Positions 42,897 through 55,419 of a DNA stretch of 64,000 nucleotides are shown one piece after another. The DNA is from Triglochin maritima. Its lineage: Eukaryota; Streptophyta; Magnoliopsida; Alismatales; Juncaginaceae. The stretch lies in the NCBI GenBank assembly GCA_963682175.1, contig OY821771.1, positions 37,096,201-37,160,200 of the forward strand, given 5' to 3'. The translations under genes were made by a program, and so were the position numbers. The first letter of the stretch is position 1; each line of letters opens with the position of its first letter. Below the pieces are notes generated by a model. The model was not told the origin of the DNA. It was given only the letters and a program-made list of their open reading frames with translations, and ran no database searches.

Positions 42897-45800
42897 ATGA
42901 CGAACTCCAACTCTTCCTCCATTGTCCACGAAAACTCCACCACCACCAATCTGCCTTCTGTACCCTCAAACCCTGCCTTCTCTGTCGAAGTTCGTCTTGA
43001 TTGGGACAACTTCCTACTTTGGCGATCTCAAATCGTTCCGTTGATCATAGGTCATGACCTCTTTGGATACCTCGATGGCTCATTCCAGTGTCCTCCACAA
43101 TACCTCACCACAACTGACTCCGCTACCACACCATCCACCGTCAATCCTACCTACCTCTTCTGGAGCAAACAAGACCAACTCCTTCTTGGCTAGCTTCGAG
43201 CGGCTCTCACAGAAGGAGTCATGGCGCATGTCGTCAGCTGCGAGACTTCCCATGGAGTATGGACCAGCCTCGAGAGGCTCTTCGCTTCCCAGCCCATATC
43301 GTGTATCCTTCAACTTCGACTTCAACTGCAGACAACAAAAAAGTTGGATCTTCCATCTCTGAGGTTCTCCGGCAAATGAAGTCCATCTCCGACAATCTCT
43401 CTACCGTTGCTAGTCCCATCACTGATGTCAACCTCGTGCTTCACATTCTCTCTGCCTTGGTCCAGAATACGACTTTTTGTCACCTTTATGACAACTTGCC
43501 AAGATCCTCTCTCCATTGAAGATCTCCATAGTATGCTCCTCTGTCACGAGACTCGCCTGGCCAAACACAACACTCCAGACATCTTAGTGAATCCCGTTAC
43601 CAAGTCGTAGGACAACCGGGACAATTTCCGTCCCAACAACCGCAACAACAACAACAGCAATAACAACCACTCCCGCAACAACAACACCAATTGTGACAAC
43701 TCCCGTCCACGCATCTAGTGCCAAATATGCTCCAAACAGGGCCACTCCGCTCTCCAGTCCTATCAGCGGTTCAATCCTTTTGTCCAGTCACCCAAAACAT
43801 CTATGCTACCATGGCTTCTGCTTATCCAGTAGCCGATGACGTCTAGTATCCCGATCATCTGACGAACGACAATGGTGGCTTCCATGAGTCGCAAGAATAC
43901 CAAGGGACCGATGTGATACGAACTACTAATGGCTCAGGTTTGCCTATACTTAGCTCAGGATCGATAACTTTGTCGTATTCTTTTAAACCATTATGCATAC
44001 ATAATATATTTATGCATGGGCTTTACCAGTTGCGAATCTCTGGTTCTCCTCCACAAAAGATGGTGTTTCTCGATGAACGTGCTACTATTGATATCTGGCA
44101 CCTACGTCTGGGACACCCTTCTGCAAGAATTGTTCACTCCTCTCTTCAGAAACATGGTTTGCATATCTCAAGACCCAAACATTTACATTTTTGCCATAGT
44201 TCCCCTTCAAGTAAAGAACATCAAACTACATCTTACTGAAACTGCTACTCATACTACTGCTCCTTTACAAATAATACATTCAGATGTTTGGGGTCCTTCC
44301 CCTATTAGTTCGTCTTCTGGAAAAAGATATTATCTTTCGTTTTTAGATGAATGATTGATCGTTTTATATTAACCGCAAGTGCACGGCCGCGTTGAAGCGG
44401 TGGCAAATACGGGTCGTCCACTGGGAGGTGTGTCGACAATTGGTTTGTTCGAAGGCGAGAGGTAAAAAGAAGGAGAGAAAGATGTATTACACTACACTAC
44501 ACTAAGGTGCAAATGGAAGTGGAAGAAAAGAAAGAAAACTAAACCCTAAAGGGGGTAGAGAAATAATGTGAACATAAAGAAGTGTGTGTGTTCATTAAGC
44601 TCCTCACAACATGTAGTGCATGAAATCATAAAACTACATCCAACTTTGCCTCCACATGAATTAAGATAAGACTACATCATTAAAACATACAAGACAATAA
44701 TTGGAATGAAACTACATGAACTCAAGTATAAAGACTAGACCCTACTATGCCTCCACATGAATTAAAATAAGACTATATCATTAAAACATACAAGACATTA
44801 GCTAAGGTAAAGGCAACAAGAGCACATACACTACAAATTGTGTTTCCAATATTAACTTCATTCATATCCTAACCTTATCATTCCCCATAAAATAGGTCCA
44901 CTAATCAAAGCATAAGCTAAGCTTCATTCAAGAGCATTAGCATATCGAAGATAAGAGTGAAAACTCATTAGATGGTCATGGAAATCATATAAAGCTCAAG
45001 GGATAAAGATAACACACTTAATACACTACATGATTATATCACATATTTCTCCACCCCCCAAATGGGGATGAAACTACTCACACATATTTAAACTAACTAC
45101 TCTAATAAAATGAAGCATTATACTGAAATGAAACTATACTAATCAAGCAAGAAATATTAAAGAAGCATAAAACTAAACAAGCACCAAAGCAAACACATTA
45201 AGGAAATTAACTAAGCAAGAATTAACAAGCTAATGAAAACATCTATTATTAACTCACTCAAATTACAAGCAGCTCTTCCTCCACCAGAGTTTTGCTTCAA
45301 GGCTTCACTCTTAGTAGGGAAGATGTCACCAAAGAGAGAGATGGATACAATGGGAGGTGAAGAGTTCTATTTATAAGCATGGAAAAAGCTAATCCGGGAC
45401 AATCCCCCGATGTGGGACTAAACCAATACCAAATAGCCTAAACAAACATTAATACAAGTCCAGGAGAAAACTTAGCGGATCTGGGATGATCCAAACCGTC
45501 AATTGGCGGCCTATAAGGCCCATATCCGTCTGGGTTTTGTGTTGGGCTTTGCTGGAAGTATTTCTTGGTCTTTGATGCATCTACTTGGTTAGTTGGAGCT
45601 CCGACCCGAATCGAATTGCCAAAATACTCCCCATGATGGTGTGGAGTTTCCTGTTTTGCTATTAGGTCCTTCGGTCTTACGATCAGGTCCTTCTCCCTTT
45701 CATCTTAGTCCCCAGGTCTCACAATTAAGTCATTTTTCTTGCTTTTGGGTCCTTTCATGGCTCTTCTCTTCAAACATGTTTATTCCTGAAAACTAAACAT

Positions 45801-48394
45801 AAAACTCGTCACGTAGCATTGCTTAGGTGTAAGATAATGGATATAAGGTACAAATATAAGCATGAAATGATGTCAATCAATGACTTTTCTTATTACACTT
45901 GGTTGTTTCCTATCACCTCTAAATCTGAAGTTATACATGTTTTTCAAAAATTCAAAATTCAGGTTGAAAATTATTTTTCCTTAAAAATAAAATGCTTTCA
46001 AAGTGACTGGGGAGGCGAATATCGCAACGTCTCTAAGTTTTTTAGTAGTCATGGTATTTTACATCGTATTTCTTGTCCACATACACATGAACAAAATGGA
46101 TCTATACACCGTCATATTGTGGATGTGGGCTTATCTTTACTTAAACATGCTTCTGTACCGAATTATTTTGGGATGATGCCTTTGTATCTGTTGTTTTCTT
46201 AATTAATTGACTACCTACACCGACTTTGACAAACATATCTCCTTTTGAAAAGATTTTTCACCAAACTCTTAATTATTCTCTTCTTAAGGTTTTTGGTTGT
46301 ACATGTTTTCCCTACCTTCAACCTTACAACTCCAATAAACTTGAACCTCGTTCTAGTATTTGTGTATTTTTGGGTTACAGTCCTCATCACAAAGGATATA
46401 AATGTTTTGACATGACTAATTCTCAGACTTACATTGCTTGACATGTTGTTTTTGATGAATATTCTTTTCCTTTTGTTACCAGTTCTACTGCACGGGTATC
46501 TGGTAGTAGTGAGTCATTCACCTCTGCCATACTTGTGGCTCGCATTTCTGACATAGTAGCACCACAAGGTCCCTTGACAATTAATTCTCCTGCTCCACCA
46601 ACCGACCCAATTTCCACTCTGAGTAATTTACAACTTGTCCCCCCTACAAATACCACTTCCCTATCATCATATGAAACCCAACTATCTAGCTTGCCTTCTC
46701 CTTCAATACCCCTTCCTTGCACCTCCGACCCTCCACCCCCAAACCACCCCATGACAACTCGATCCAAGGATAACCAAAAAACCAAAATCCTTTTCTGAAT
46801 TTCAGACATATCTCACCACCAAATACCCTTTTGTCCTTTCCTCCTTACCAGATACAACCCATTCTTGCTTCTCAAAAGCTGTCAGGATGCCAAGTGGAGG
46901 TCAGTTATGGATGATGAGTTTAATGTACTCACCTCCAATGGCACATGGTATTTAGTACCACTTTCTTCCACGAAAAACATAATTGGTTGCAAGTGGGTCT
47001 ATCGTAAAAAGGAACCCTGATGGTTTTGTCAATAAATACAAAGCCCGTCTTGTTGCAAAAGGCTTTAATCAAGAAGTTGGTGTAAATTATGAAGAAACCT
47101 TTAGTCCGTTTGTGAAACTTGTGACTATTCGTGTTATTCTATCTCTTGCCATCTCTTTAAATTGGCCTATCAGACAGTTAGATGTAAATAATGCCTTCCT
47201 AAACGGTGATCTTTAAGAGGAAGTCTATATGACTCAACCTCCTGGGTTCATCAACCCCTCCCTCCCACAACATATGTCGCATGTAGAAAGCTCTTTGTAG
47301 GCTTAAATAGGCACCTTGTGCCTGGTTCACCAAGTTAGCAACACAACTACGACATCTTGGGTTCAAACCAAGCCTATCTGATCCTTCCATGTTTGTTCTT
47401 CGTGCAGGTCAAGATACTCTAGTAATGCTTGTCTATGTTGATGATATTTTACTCACTAGCAGCTCCTCCTCTCTTATCACTCAGGTTGTTTTAAACCTTA
47501 ACAAAGTCTTTGCTTTGAAAGATTTAGGTCCTTTACACTATTTTCTTGGTATTGAAGTGCGCAAAATTAAGTTTGGAATGTTTCTCAATCAACATAAATA
47601 AATTTCTAATCTTCTTGTTAAAACTAAAATGCAAAATGTCAAACCTATTTCTTCCCCTTGTTCTAACACAAAATTATCTAGATTCACTAGTACTACCATG
47701 CATGATGTTTTTCTATATTGTAGCATTGTTGGAGCACTTCAGTATATAACATTAACTCGACCTGATATAACATATGCTATCAATCGAGTATGTCAATTCA
47801 TGCATGCACCTACTGATGAACATTGAACGGTTGTAAAACATATTCTACGCTATTTAAAACAAACTATTCATTTTGGCCTTCATATGTTCCTTCTCCCTCT
47901 TCTTCTGTGAACTACTTGTCTACCTTTTCTGATGCAGATTGGGCTGGGGACCTTGATGACCACAGATCAACTTCTGGTTTCTGCATCTTTTTGGGGCAAA
48001 ACATTGTAGCATGGAAATCAAAGAAAAAAGTAACGGTTGCAAAATCAAGCATAGAAGTCGAATACAAGAGTCTTTCACATGCCACTACTGAGATCATCTG
48101 GCTTCAGCAACGTCTTCAATATCTTGGGTTGCCATGTTCCAGACCTCCAACTCTATGGTGCAACAATATTGGTGCTACCTATCTAGCTGCAAATCCAATT
48201 TTTCTGCTCGTAGTAAAAATATGGAAATCGATTTCCACTTCGTTCGAGAAAGAGTTGTCACCAAGCAATTGTTGATCAAATTCATTTCTAGCAAGGATCA
48301 AACAACAGACGTGTTAACCAAGCATATTTCCTCTTCTCGGTTCGCTTTGCTTTGTTCTAAGCTCTCTGTTGGACCACCTCATGTTCGCTTGCGA
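42897..48394 (+). pseudogene. Copia 1 gag-pol, broken
   Basis: Gag from 42897 (FSVEVRLDWDNFLLWRSQIV, then SKQDQLLLG). Pre-integrase at 44010-44160 (LRLGHPSARIVHSSLQKHG). Integrase core HSDVWGPSPISSS to FLDE at 44351, resuming after the solo LTR at 45880 with YYTWLFPITSKSEV, FQSDWGGEYRNVSKFF and HTHEQNGSI. Reverse transcriptase at 46983-47600 ([33 protein letters not shown], then VYVDDILLTSS with an intact DD). RNase H at 47920-48400 (FSDADWAGDLDDHRSTSGF, ...VEVEYKSLS, DQTTDVLTKHIS). Numerous stops and frame changes exclude function. Confidence 0.85.
44352..45879 (+). repeat. Solo LTR inserted in the copia 1 integrase
   Basis: 1,528 bp from TGATTGATCG to TGTCAATCA. Flanking five-mers are atgaa (44347-44351) and atgac (45880-45884), a target-site duplication with one change; using atgac restores the expected integrase codons at the junction. 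It contains accgcaagtgcacgg-type sequence near its start and no coding domain. It is related to the older fragment at 1375-2255. LTR family not determined. Confidence 0.75.
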
Positions 48395-48399
48395 GGGTA

Positions 48400-48627
48400 T
48401 GTTAAAACACAAAGCTCAATTCAGTCCAATGGGCCCACTTAAACTCACATAGGAATTATTTCTGTTTATAAAATCACTTAATTGTATTACCTATTTTAAT
48501 CACATATTACTTATACATATTTCCGTACTTCAAACTCATAATATAAATAAGAATCTCACACACTCTCTAAGATAAAGAGTTTGAGTTTAGTTCTCATTTA
48601 CAAAATCTTCTCTCCACTTTGTGTTCA
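48400..48627 (+). repeat. 3' LTR of copia 1
   Basis: 228 bp, starting TGTTAAAACACAAAGC. It follows a short purine stretch (gcgaggg) after the end of pol. Confidence 0.8.
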
Positions 48628-49398
48628 AATATCGATAGTAATGTAAAATCATAAGGATGATATTACCTAAAAACAAAAAACATCATGGAATAGTTGTGCT
48701 CATACGAAAATTATAATGAGTTGCAAAAAAAATGAATTTTAGAGAAAACATATTATTCGTTGTACATATCCTTGGAACATAATTCGAGAAAAATAAGAAT
48801 ATGTTGTACGATTTTTACTCCCTTGTATGTGTACTTGTTTTGTTTTATTTTATCTACTTTACTATTACATCTATTGGAATTCAATCTTCACTTGACAACA
48901 AATGTTGTGTTTGGATGTGTGGAAAACGGTAGTTTTTTTCGACACACAAGTTTCATTTAAAACCCCATCCAAACATGGTCTAAATCCTTCAAGAAACTTC
49001 AAGTTTCTTCCCGATTTCGATTTCGATTTCGATTTCAAGGCAAACCCAAGAAAACACAAACCCACATGTTTTTGGATGTTTCTCACTGTTGGACATGTGT
49101 GGTTTTTTCTGTCTCCGCCCCTAGTTGTCAACTTAATTACCGGATTTGCCATCAAATTATTGGCATTTTTGCCACCGGGACGTGGTGAATTTCATGTCCA
49201 TCTACCACGACGAATAAACGAAATCTTGTCTCTACTCCCAACCAATATTTCACCACCTACTTTACTCTCTCATCTAGGAATTGACGAGAAGAGAAGAAGT
49301 TCCTCCGACCACATCTCAGGGCCTCTTCAATCTCATCCTTTGCTGAAATAGGTAACACGAACTAATTTAATGTAGAACGAATTTCTTGTTTAGTATTT
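48628..49398. other. Flank with locus-unit remnant and an unidentified 149-codon frame
   Basis: 48632-48735 continues the locus repeat unit. 48902-49351 (+) is open for 149 codons (MLCLDVWKTVVFFDTQVSF..., a Phe-Asp repeat from gatttcgatttcgattt, and ...FLPPGRGEFHVHLPRRINEI). The part from about 49155 on has ordinary codon composition, but I recognise no family, and the frame may be chance joining of non-coding and captured sequence. Confidence 0.3.
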
Positions 49399-51218
49399 GG
49401 GTGAATTGTTTGGGTGTTCTTAAAAAATAACGAAATTAAATTTATGTCATCTGAAATCAACTATTTCCACAAATACCACAAAAAATTAAAAATATTTGTC
49501 ATAATATCATTAACTTTTTTCTAAGGTTATTCTGTTAGCAAACCGTTAACTTTTCCGTTAACGATCCATTAAGTATATTAATATTTAATATAAATTTTAC
49601 AGAATCACCGTAAATAAACTTAGAATTCATAAAATTCATTATATAAATTCATTATATGTGTTCTAGAAATTCTAAAATATTCACAAATAATTTAGGAAAA
49701 TACTATTCATCATCCCAAAATTACTTAAATTGCTCGTCTAATTACCATTTTACCCTTCACAATTCTTTTAATACAAATTTTGTCTTGTTTCTTAAACTAA
49801 AGATTATGTCTACGTTTTCCTCACTTTACATTTACCAACACCACGAAAATGTCTGACGAATCGTCTAAATCATGCGAATTTCAAAAAAAAATTGGGCAGG
49901 GTGTCTGTCTAAGACCCCTGTCCAAAAAAAATAAACTTAAATTTATATGGTGTGTTATCTCAAATTAATTCAGGTTCCGTTGCAACATTTCAGTGCTAAC
50001 GGGTTGGATTACAATGAGGTTTTTGCAAGTGATTAAGATCCAATAATTTCTAGATTCAATTTTTTTTCGAGTCCCCTGTCACGGTGGTATTTGGTAAAAC
50101 TATCTGACCTACAAAAAACTCACTGTAATCCACCACATTAATACCAAAAAACTTGGAACGAAACCTGAAATAATTTGAGATAACATACTGTATAATTTTT
50201 AGATTTTTTATTAAAAAAGAGGGGCGTCTAAGCCAGACGCCTCCCCATGAGGGGGCTACGGCAGACGCCCTCTAATTTTTTATTTATTTTACTAAAAAGA
50301 AGTTTGACATTTTACCATATTTGAGTACATCGGGGCGTCCGTTGGCTCCTTTCGTGACATCCGAAACATTATTTTTGATGATTATGAGAGGAAGATGAAG
50401 AGAGAGGGTTGGTATGAGAGTGAAATGAAGAGATATATAAGTAAAAATGAGTTAAGGATAAAACGGTAATTCGCACGGGCGATTTCAGAAATTTTGGGAC
50501 GACGTTTAGCAATTCAGATAATTTATCTATACTTTCTCTCATCTCTATCTTTCATCCTTCATATTTTCTTTTTATCTCACTAAACTAATGAAATCTCATA
50601 ATTTTTTATATTTTAAAAATAAAAAATAATTAATCATTTTGTATAAAAAATTATTTTTCTAATAAATATTTATTTTTTATATAAATTATTTTTTTCCAAG
50701 AAAAACATGAATTTGAAATAAGATAAATAAAAAAGTAGAAGAAAATAACTTTTAGGAAAAATAAAAAAAATATATAAAAAGAAATATTTATTAGAAAATA
50801 TATTTTATAAAAAAATAGCTATTTTGCATTCTTAAAATATAAAAAATATTGAATTTCATTAGTTCAGCAACCGAGTCATTAAGTTTAGCAAGAGAAAAAC
50901 AAGATATGATAGATGAAAGATAGAGATGAGAGAGAGTATAGATAAATTATTTGAGTAATTTTTTACAATTTTTAAATAATGAATTTATTGAATTCTAAGT
51001 TTATTCAGGGTGATTCTGCAAAATTTCCATTAAATATTAATATATGTAACAGACGTTAACAGAAAAGTTAACGGTTTGCTAACGGAATGACATTGAAAAA
51101 ATGTTGATGACATTATGACAAGTATTTTGGTTTTTTTGTGACATTAGTGGATATAGTTGTTTTCAGATGGTAAAAATCAAATTTTGTCGTTTCTTGATGA
51201 CACCTAGACAATTCACCC
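49399..51218. mobile_element. Fold-back MULE-like element
   Basis: The ends GGGTGAATTGTTTGGGTG (49399) and, inverted, GGGTGAATTGTCTAGGTG (51218) open into inverted repeats of about 300 bp up to the internal insertion, and the similarity resumes beyond it to over 500 bp. Flanking nine-mers ttagtattt and atagtattt match at 8 of 9. Long TIRs plus a 9-bp duplication fit a non-autonomous Mutator-like element. No transposase is present. The left arm is split by a smaller element (49695-50516). Confidence 0.7.
49695..50516. mobile_element. Smaller element nested in the fold-back MULE
   Basis: Removing 49695-50516 makes the outer inverted repeat continuous. Flanking nine-mers are aataattta (49686-49694) and gataattta (50517-50525). 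Near the ends lie inverted relatives: catcccaaaatt...aattaccattttaccctt versus, reversed, cgtcccaaaattt...aattaccgttttatcctt. It contains the GC-rich palindromic phrase ggggcgtctaagccagacgcc near 50220. No coding domain. The 9-bp duplication suggests another MULE derivative. Confidence 0.55.
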
Positions 51219-51491
51219 ATAGTATTTTGATGTCTCACAGTCGATGTTCTCCCTCCTTAAATTGATCATGTTCTATTTTCTTTTAGTACTACACCTTTAT
51301 CTTTTGGTTTGGGCATAAAGCATTTTTTATTACTATGTGCAACTCCGCAAGTTCCAATTTGGGTTGGATGAACCATATGTACATTACTATGATACATTAA
51401 AACCAAACAAAATTTTAACATGCATATTTTTTGACGTCTTTAAAATTTGTTTGATACGACATGGATCTGGAATGCACAGCCGTAAATCTAA

Positions 51492-53559
51492 GGGCATGCT
51501 TAACCGGTCAGGTGTGCCCGACCAGTGCGCCGGGGCTTCCATTCGGACCCGGCTATCCATTCGGGTGGGAGCATGTGTTGCACTCCCGTTGGTCGATTTT
51601 TTTTTGTTTTTTTTATTTTAGTGGAGATTTTGTTATTATGGTTAATTGATAATGTATTGGGTAGTTTTTAGTAATGTGAGGTGATAATCTTTGATGTTAT
51701 TAATTTGAAAAATATTTAAAATTTATACATTACATCTAATTTCATGCTCAAATCAAAGATAAATCCATATTTAGTGCTGAAATTAAAAAATATTTTAATA
51801 CTAAAACATCATAGGAACAATACATTGCGGTACAAAATACAAAGTACACGTAAATACGGAGCGGTACGAAATACACGAAATACAACAAACTAAACGTAAT
51901 ATAAACTACACGAAATACAAAATACAACTAACTAAATGTAATATAAACTACACAAAATATGAACTAATATGAACTAACAAACTACATGAAATCATTCTCT
52001 TCCGACCAGTCCATGAGTTTCACAATCGTTTTTTGTTCCCATTCTGACGGGTTGTCCTTTTTCATCAGAGAGTGAAGCATGTCGAGCTTAGTTTTTTTAA
52101 CATGTCTTTGAAAATTACGCTTTGTTAATTCCTCCTGCTTGGAGAAACCTTCTTCTCTCACTTGGGCGTTGTATGCAATTTGTTGTGCAAGTTCCATAAC
52201 GTCGGTGTTGCCCTCAGGGCGTAATGAACTTTTACCCATGTTTTTTTTGTCTTATTCACACCTAGTGGTCGTGTAGACGATCCTGGCATCATTTTGTCTG
52301 CCTCCGGTGATTGCGTTCTGGAGTCATCAGTGCTCTTTCTTTTCCAAAGGCTTCCTGAACGGGGACTGCTTTCATTGTGAAACTCTGGGGACTCCCGACC
52401 AACACGCACGACATTTTTTCCAGATAGCAAGGACTCCCATTTCGGGTACCTACGCAACATGACCAAGCATCAAAGTAAAGAAACTTAGAGTTATTAGTGC
52501 GCTCGTAGATGTGGTGAGTTTGTCGGACGACATCGTCGTCGTTCTGCCCGCTCCTTTTGCATTGGTACGCCTGATCGAAGGATTCGACCCACTTGTTGAC
52601 AGCAGGTATAATTCTCCTCCAGCGTCCTTTTAAGGACTCCTCATTCCTCTCGGGGAGGCCCGTTTCATCGACGGAGATGTCGTAAACTCGTTTTACTTTG
52701 GTCCATGAGGAAGTAGCCTTCTGGTTTGTCCCTGTCACCGCCTCAGAACTAACCTCCATATATGCTGACACGAGTCATTCGTCCTCATGTGTGGTCCACG
52801 GCTCCATATTGCTTTTGACGACTTGGACTTTGCGACATCGCTGTGGACGTGGGGATGGTGGTGCGACGGTCTGGCGTGGTGGGGACTCATCGTCGTTTTG
52901 GTTGTCTTCTTGAGTGTCCTTCGTACTAGGAGAACTTGTGACATGTTGCGCCCAAACATCTGAAATTCGGGTTGATTTTTGGGAATTGTGGAAATTGTTG
53001 GTTGTGGTCTAGTGGTGGGAATGATGGTGCGTATTGAGAGAAGTTTGTCTGTTGGAATGGTTGTTGGAATGACTATTGGAAAGACTGAGCGTAATGAGAG
53101 AAGTCTGGTTGTGGGAAATATGGACGGGAGTATCCTTGTGGATAGTGTGGACGTGGATTTAATTGGGAACGACGGGGAGAATAGTTGTGATATGGAGAAG
53201 ACATTTTCCAGTTTTGTAAAGTTTTTGTTATGTCTGTATGAGGTATATATAGAAGGAAAATTGCAAACTGTGCATTCATGCGGACTGCTTTCTTTGCACG
53301 CGTGTACTGCATTCACGCGTTTACTGTGCATTCCTAATTTTAATCAATAAAATTTCATGTAGTTTAATATTAATTATTAAGACGTAATTAAAATTAGAAT
53401 TATGTAATTTGTAATTTGTTAAATGTGGTGTAAGATGTGGAGGAAAAAAATGTAGAGTGGGTGAGGTAACTAGGGCATTTTTAGGTGGGTGGGATGAGCT
53501 GACGTGACGGAGAGAGGGAGCGGGACACCCGGATAGCCCGGGCATGGTTAAACATAGTC
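51492..53559 (-). mobile_element. PIF/Harbinger-like element encoding only ORF1
   Basis: 2,068 bp with the target-site duplication TAA (51489-51491, 53560-53562). Inverted ends GGGCATGCTTAACC (left) and GACTATGTTTAACC (right, reversed) match at 10 of 14. The TAA duplication is the Harbinger hallmark. The inside carries an ORF1-type (Myb/NAM-associated-like) remnant on the minus strand and no transposase. Subterminal zones are rich in cccgg/ccggg. Confidence 0.7.
51982..53204 (-). pseudogene. Harbinger ORF1 (Myb-like DNA-binding) remnant
   Basis: From ATG at 53204: MSSPYHNYSPRRSQLN, a Pro/Gln/Tyr-rich start with a stop after SFQ; then TTHEDE, a stop, LVSAYMEVSSEAVTGTNQK; SWTKVKRVYDISVDETGLPE and RWRRIIPAVNKWVESFDQAY, SGQNDDDVVRQTHHIYER (trihelix/Myb-like core, 52771-52290); and a coiled C-terminal part with ELAQQIAYNAQVREEGFSKQ (52239-51982). 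This is the plan of Ping/Pong-type ORF1 proteins, which help the transposase bind the element ends. Two in-frame stops and a frame change near 52250 make it a pseudogene. Confidence 0.65.
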
Positions 53560-54024
53560 TAATGTGTTTCGCTCGATTAATTACTGAAATTATAGATACC
53601 ACGTGTTTATACTTTATAGATGTCACATGTTTCTAGTTTGTCTTTGTTAATTTTCTTTTAGAAATTTCACTTAGTCGTGTCTGTAACAATTGTCTTTGAG
53701 AACTTTAAAAAATGCCCTAACGGCTAACACGTACGGTTACGTGTATTAATAATGTAGTCTACGGTACCCGTTTTATGATTTTGCATGTGAATCCGTATTT
53801 GCCAAACCATAATCAACAATTCTTAGACCATGAATACTGGTCATGATTAGTCATTTCGTATGCCATTGTGATGAATGTTTGAAACTAGCTCATATTAGAT
53901 CATATTTGGTTCATAGGAAATGAATAACATGTTTTATTTTGTTGGACAAATAATTATAGCAATTATTTCTAATCACTGAAATGGCCATGTATTTATACCT
54001 CATTTATCGGAATTTTATCAGAAA

Positions 54025-54708
54025 ATGGACCTAAATAGGGTAACATGGTTATTGTTTGACGAGGACGACGCGACCCTAAGCACACAACTCAACGATGTTG
54101 TAGTAATTTGTGATTTTACAATATCATTTACGTACGTTGCAATTTCTAGATGGGATAGTGTTCACGACAATCGAATTCTATACCAGGTGATCTATGACCC
54201 CATTCTACAACTTGTCAACTTCCCGCTGCCTCCAAATGAAAAATCTCATTAATTACTTTAGCCTCAAACCAAATAATTTATTTAACATTGACTATCTTAC
54301 CATTGAACAGATAAATACTACCTTGTAGACGCAGGGTTCCCAAACCGAAAGGGTTTTTGGCACCTTACCATAGCACTCGATACTACTTACGTGGGCGGTT
54401 TGACCTCCTGGAAGACAAGAAATGTTAAATATAGTATGCACTCTTCCATGAGAAACGTAATAGTGAGAGCTTTTGGAGTCCTAAAGAAACGTTGGGCATT
54501 GTTTAACACACATCGATCCTTATCCTCTACAATCTCAAGAAATGTTTGTCCAAGTGGGTTTGTCACTCCACAACTTCAAAATAGATGAAAGGACCGATGA
54601 GTTGATAGAAGATGATGAACGAATGGTAGACACAGAGGTCCAACCGCCCCCATCTAGTAATCAAAGAGACAACGTTCGTGATAAACTTAAATATGTCAAA
54701 CTTAAGTG
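54025..54708 (+). pseudogene. PIF/Harbinger transposase remnant
   Basis: CDFTISFTYVAISRWDSVHDN (54109-54171), then after a stop KYYLVDAGFPNRKGFLAPYH (54310-54369), a frame change, SSMRNVIVRAFGVLKKRW (about 54440-54497) and HNFKIDERTDELIEDDERMV with a tail ending near 54708. These are the ordered DDE_4 blocks of Harbinger nucleases, including VHD and the Asp in LVDAG. The N-terminal part, with the first catalytic Asp, is missing. Frames are broken. Confidence 0.75.
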
Positions 54709-55419
54709 ATTAGATTACGGACGCAATTGCAACCGCGAATCGAAATAGTTAGATAATGTTTTACCTTCATAGAACTTTGTACCAATTTCTGTACCATTTG
54801 TTTTACCTTCGTGATTTTTGTTTTAATCTTGTTACTGCCACCTTTATAACACATTACTTTCCAATTTAATTGTATTTCATTCCATTAAATATTTTCACCA
54901 ATTTACCCGATTGTGCTTTATTCCATGGTTTTTCTATTTCATTTATATTACTTACAAGTGTTTTACCTTTATGCAAGTTGTGTTTCCAATATATGGGCAC
55001 GAACCATTCATGGAAAATTTCGTGTAAGGATTGATGTCTCAGGATCAAACTGATGGTTCACGTCCGCAAAGGCTTTATTCCACTAATTGCAACAAGCTTT
55101 GGTCTCGTACGCATTCTCCTTCGAGGAGATTTACAACGATGACAATTTCCCCACCCAATTTGGTGGGTCCTCTACTGTAGACCAACATGAACAAGTAGTT
55201 GTAACCCAGACAGTCTTGGTTGCCTCGGATATTTCCCTTCCTAGAGTTCCTGACCCCCTATCTTTGAAATAAAAGACTGCTAATTTGACGTCAGAGCGAC
55301 ATGGTCTCTTTGTTCGTCTCTGTGTGGAGGTTAGAGTGGGGAACACGCGCGACTAATGTCTTAATACGACAGGGTGAAGCAATCTTGTTGACAAATTCAA
55401 TAAGATAACAAATCTAAGA

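Larger units (their letters stand above)
41931..48627 (+). mobile_element. Copia 1, full-length but decayed
   Basis: LTRs at 41931-42151 and 48400-48627 (TGTTAAAACACAAAG...GTGTTCA; the 5' copy's first base is altered) flank gag, integrase, reverse transcriptase and RNase H in copia order, with many stops. The primer site is badly mutated. No convincing target-site duplication is visible, but flanking DNA on both sides belongs to the locus repeat unit (matches 38640-38815). A solo LTR sits within its integrase (44352-45879). Confidence 0.85.
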
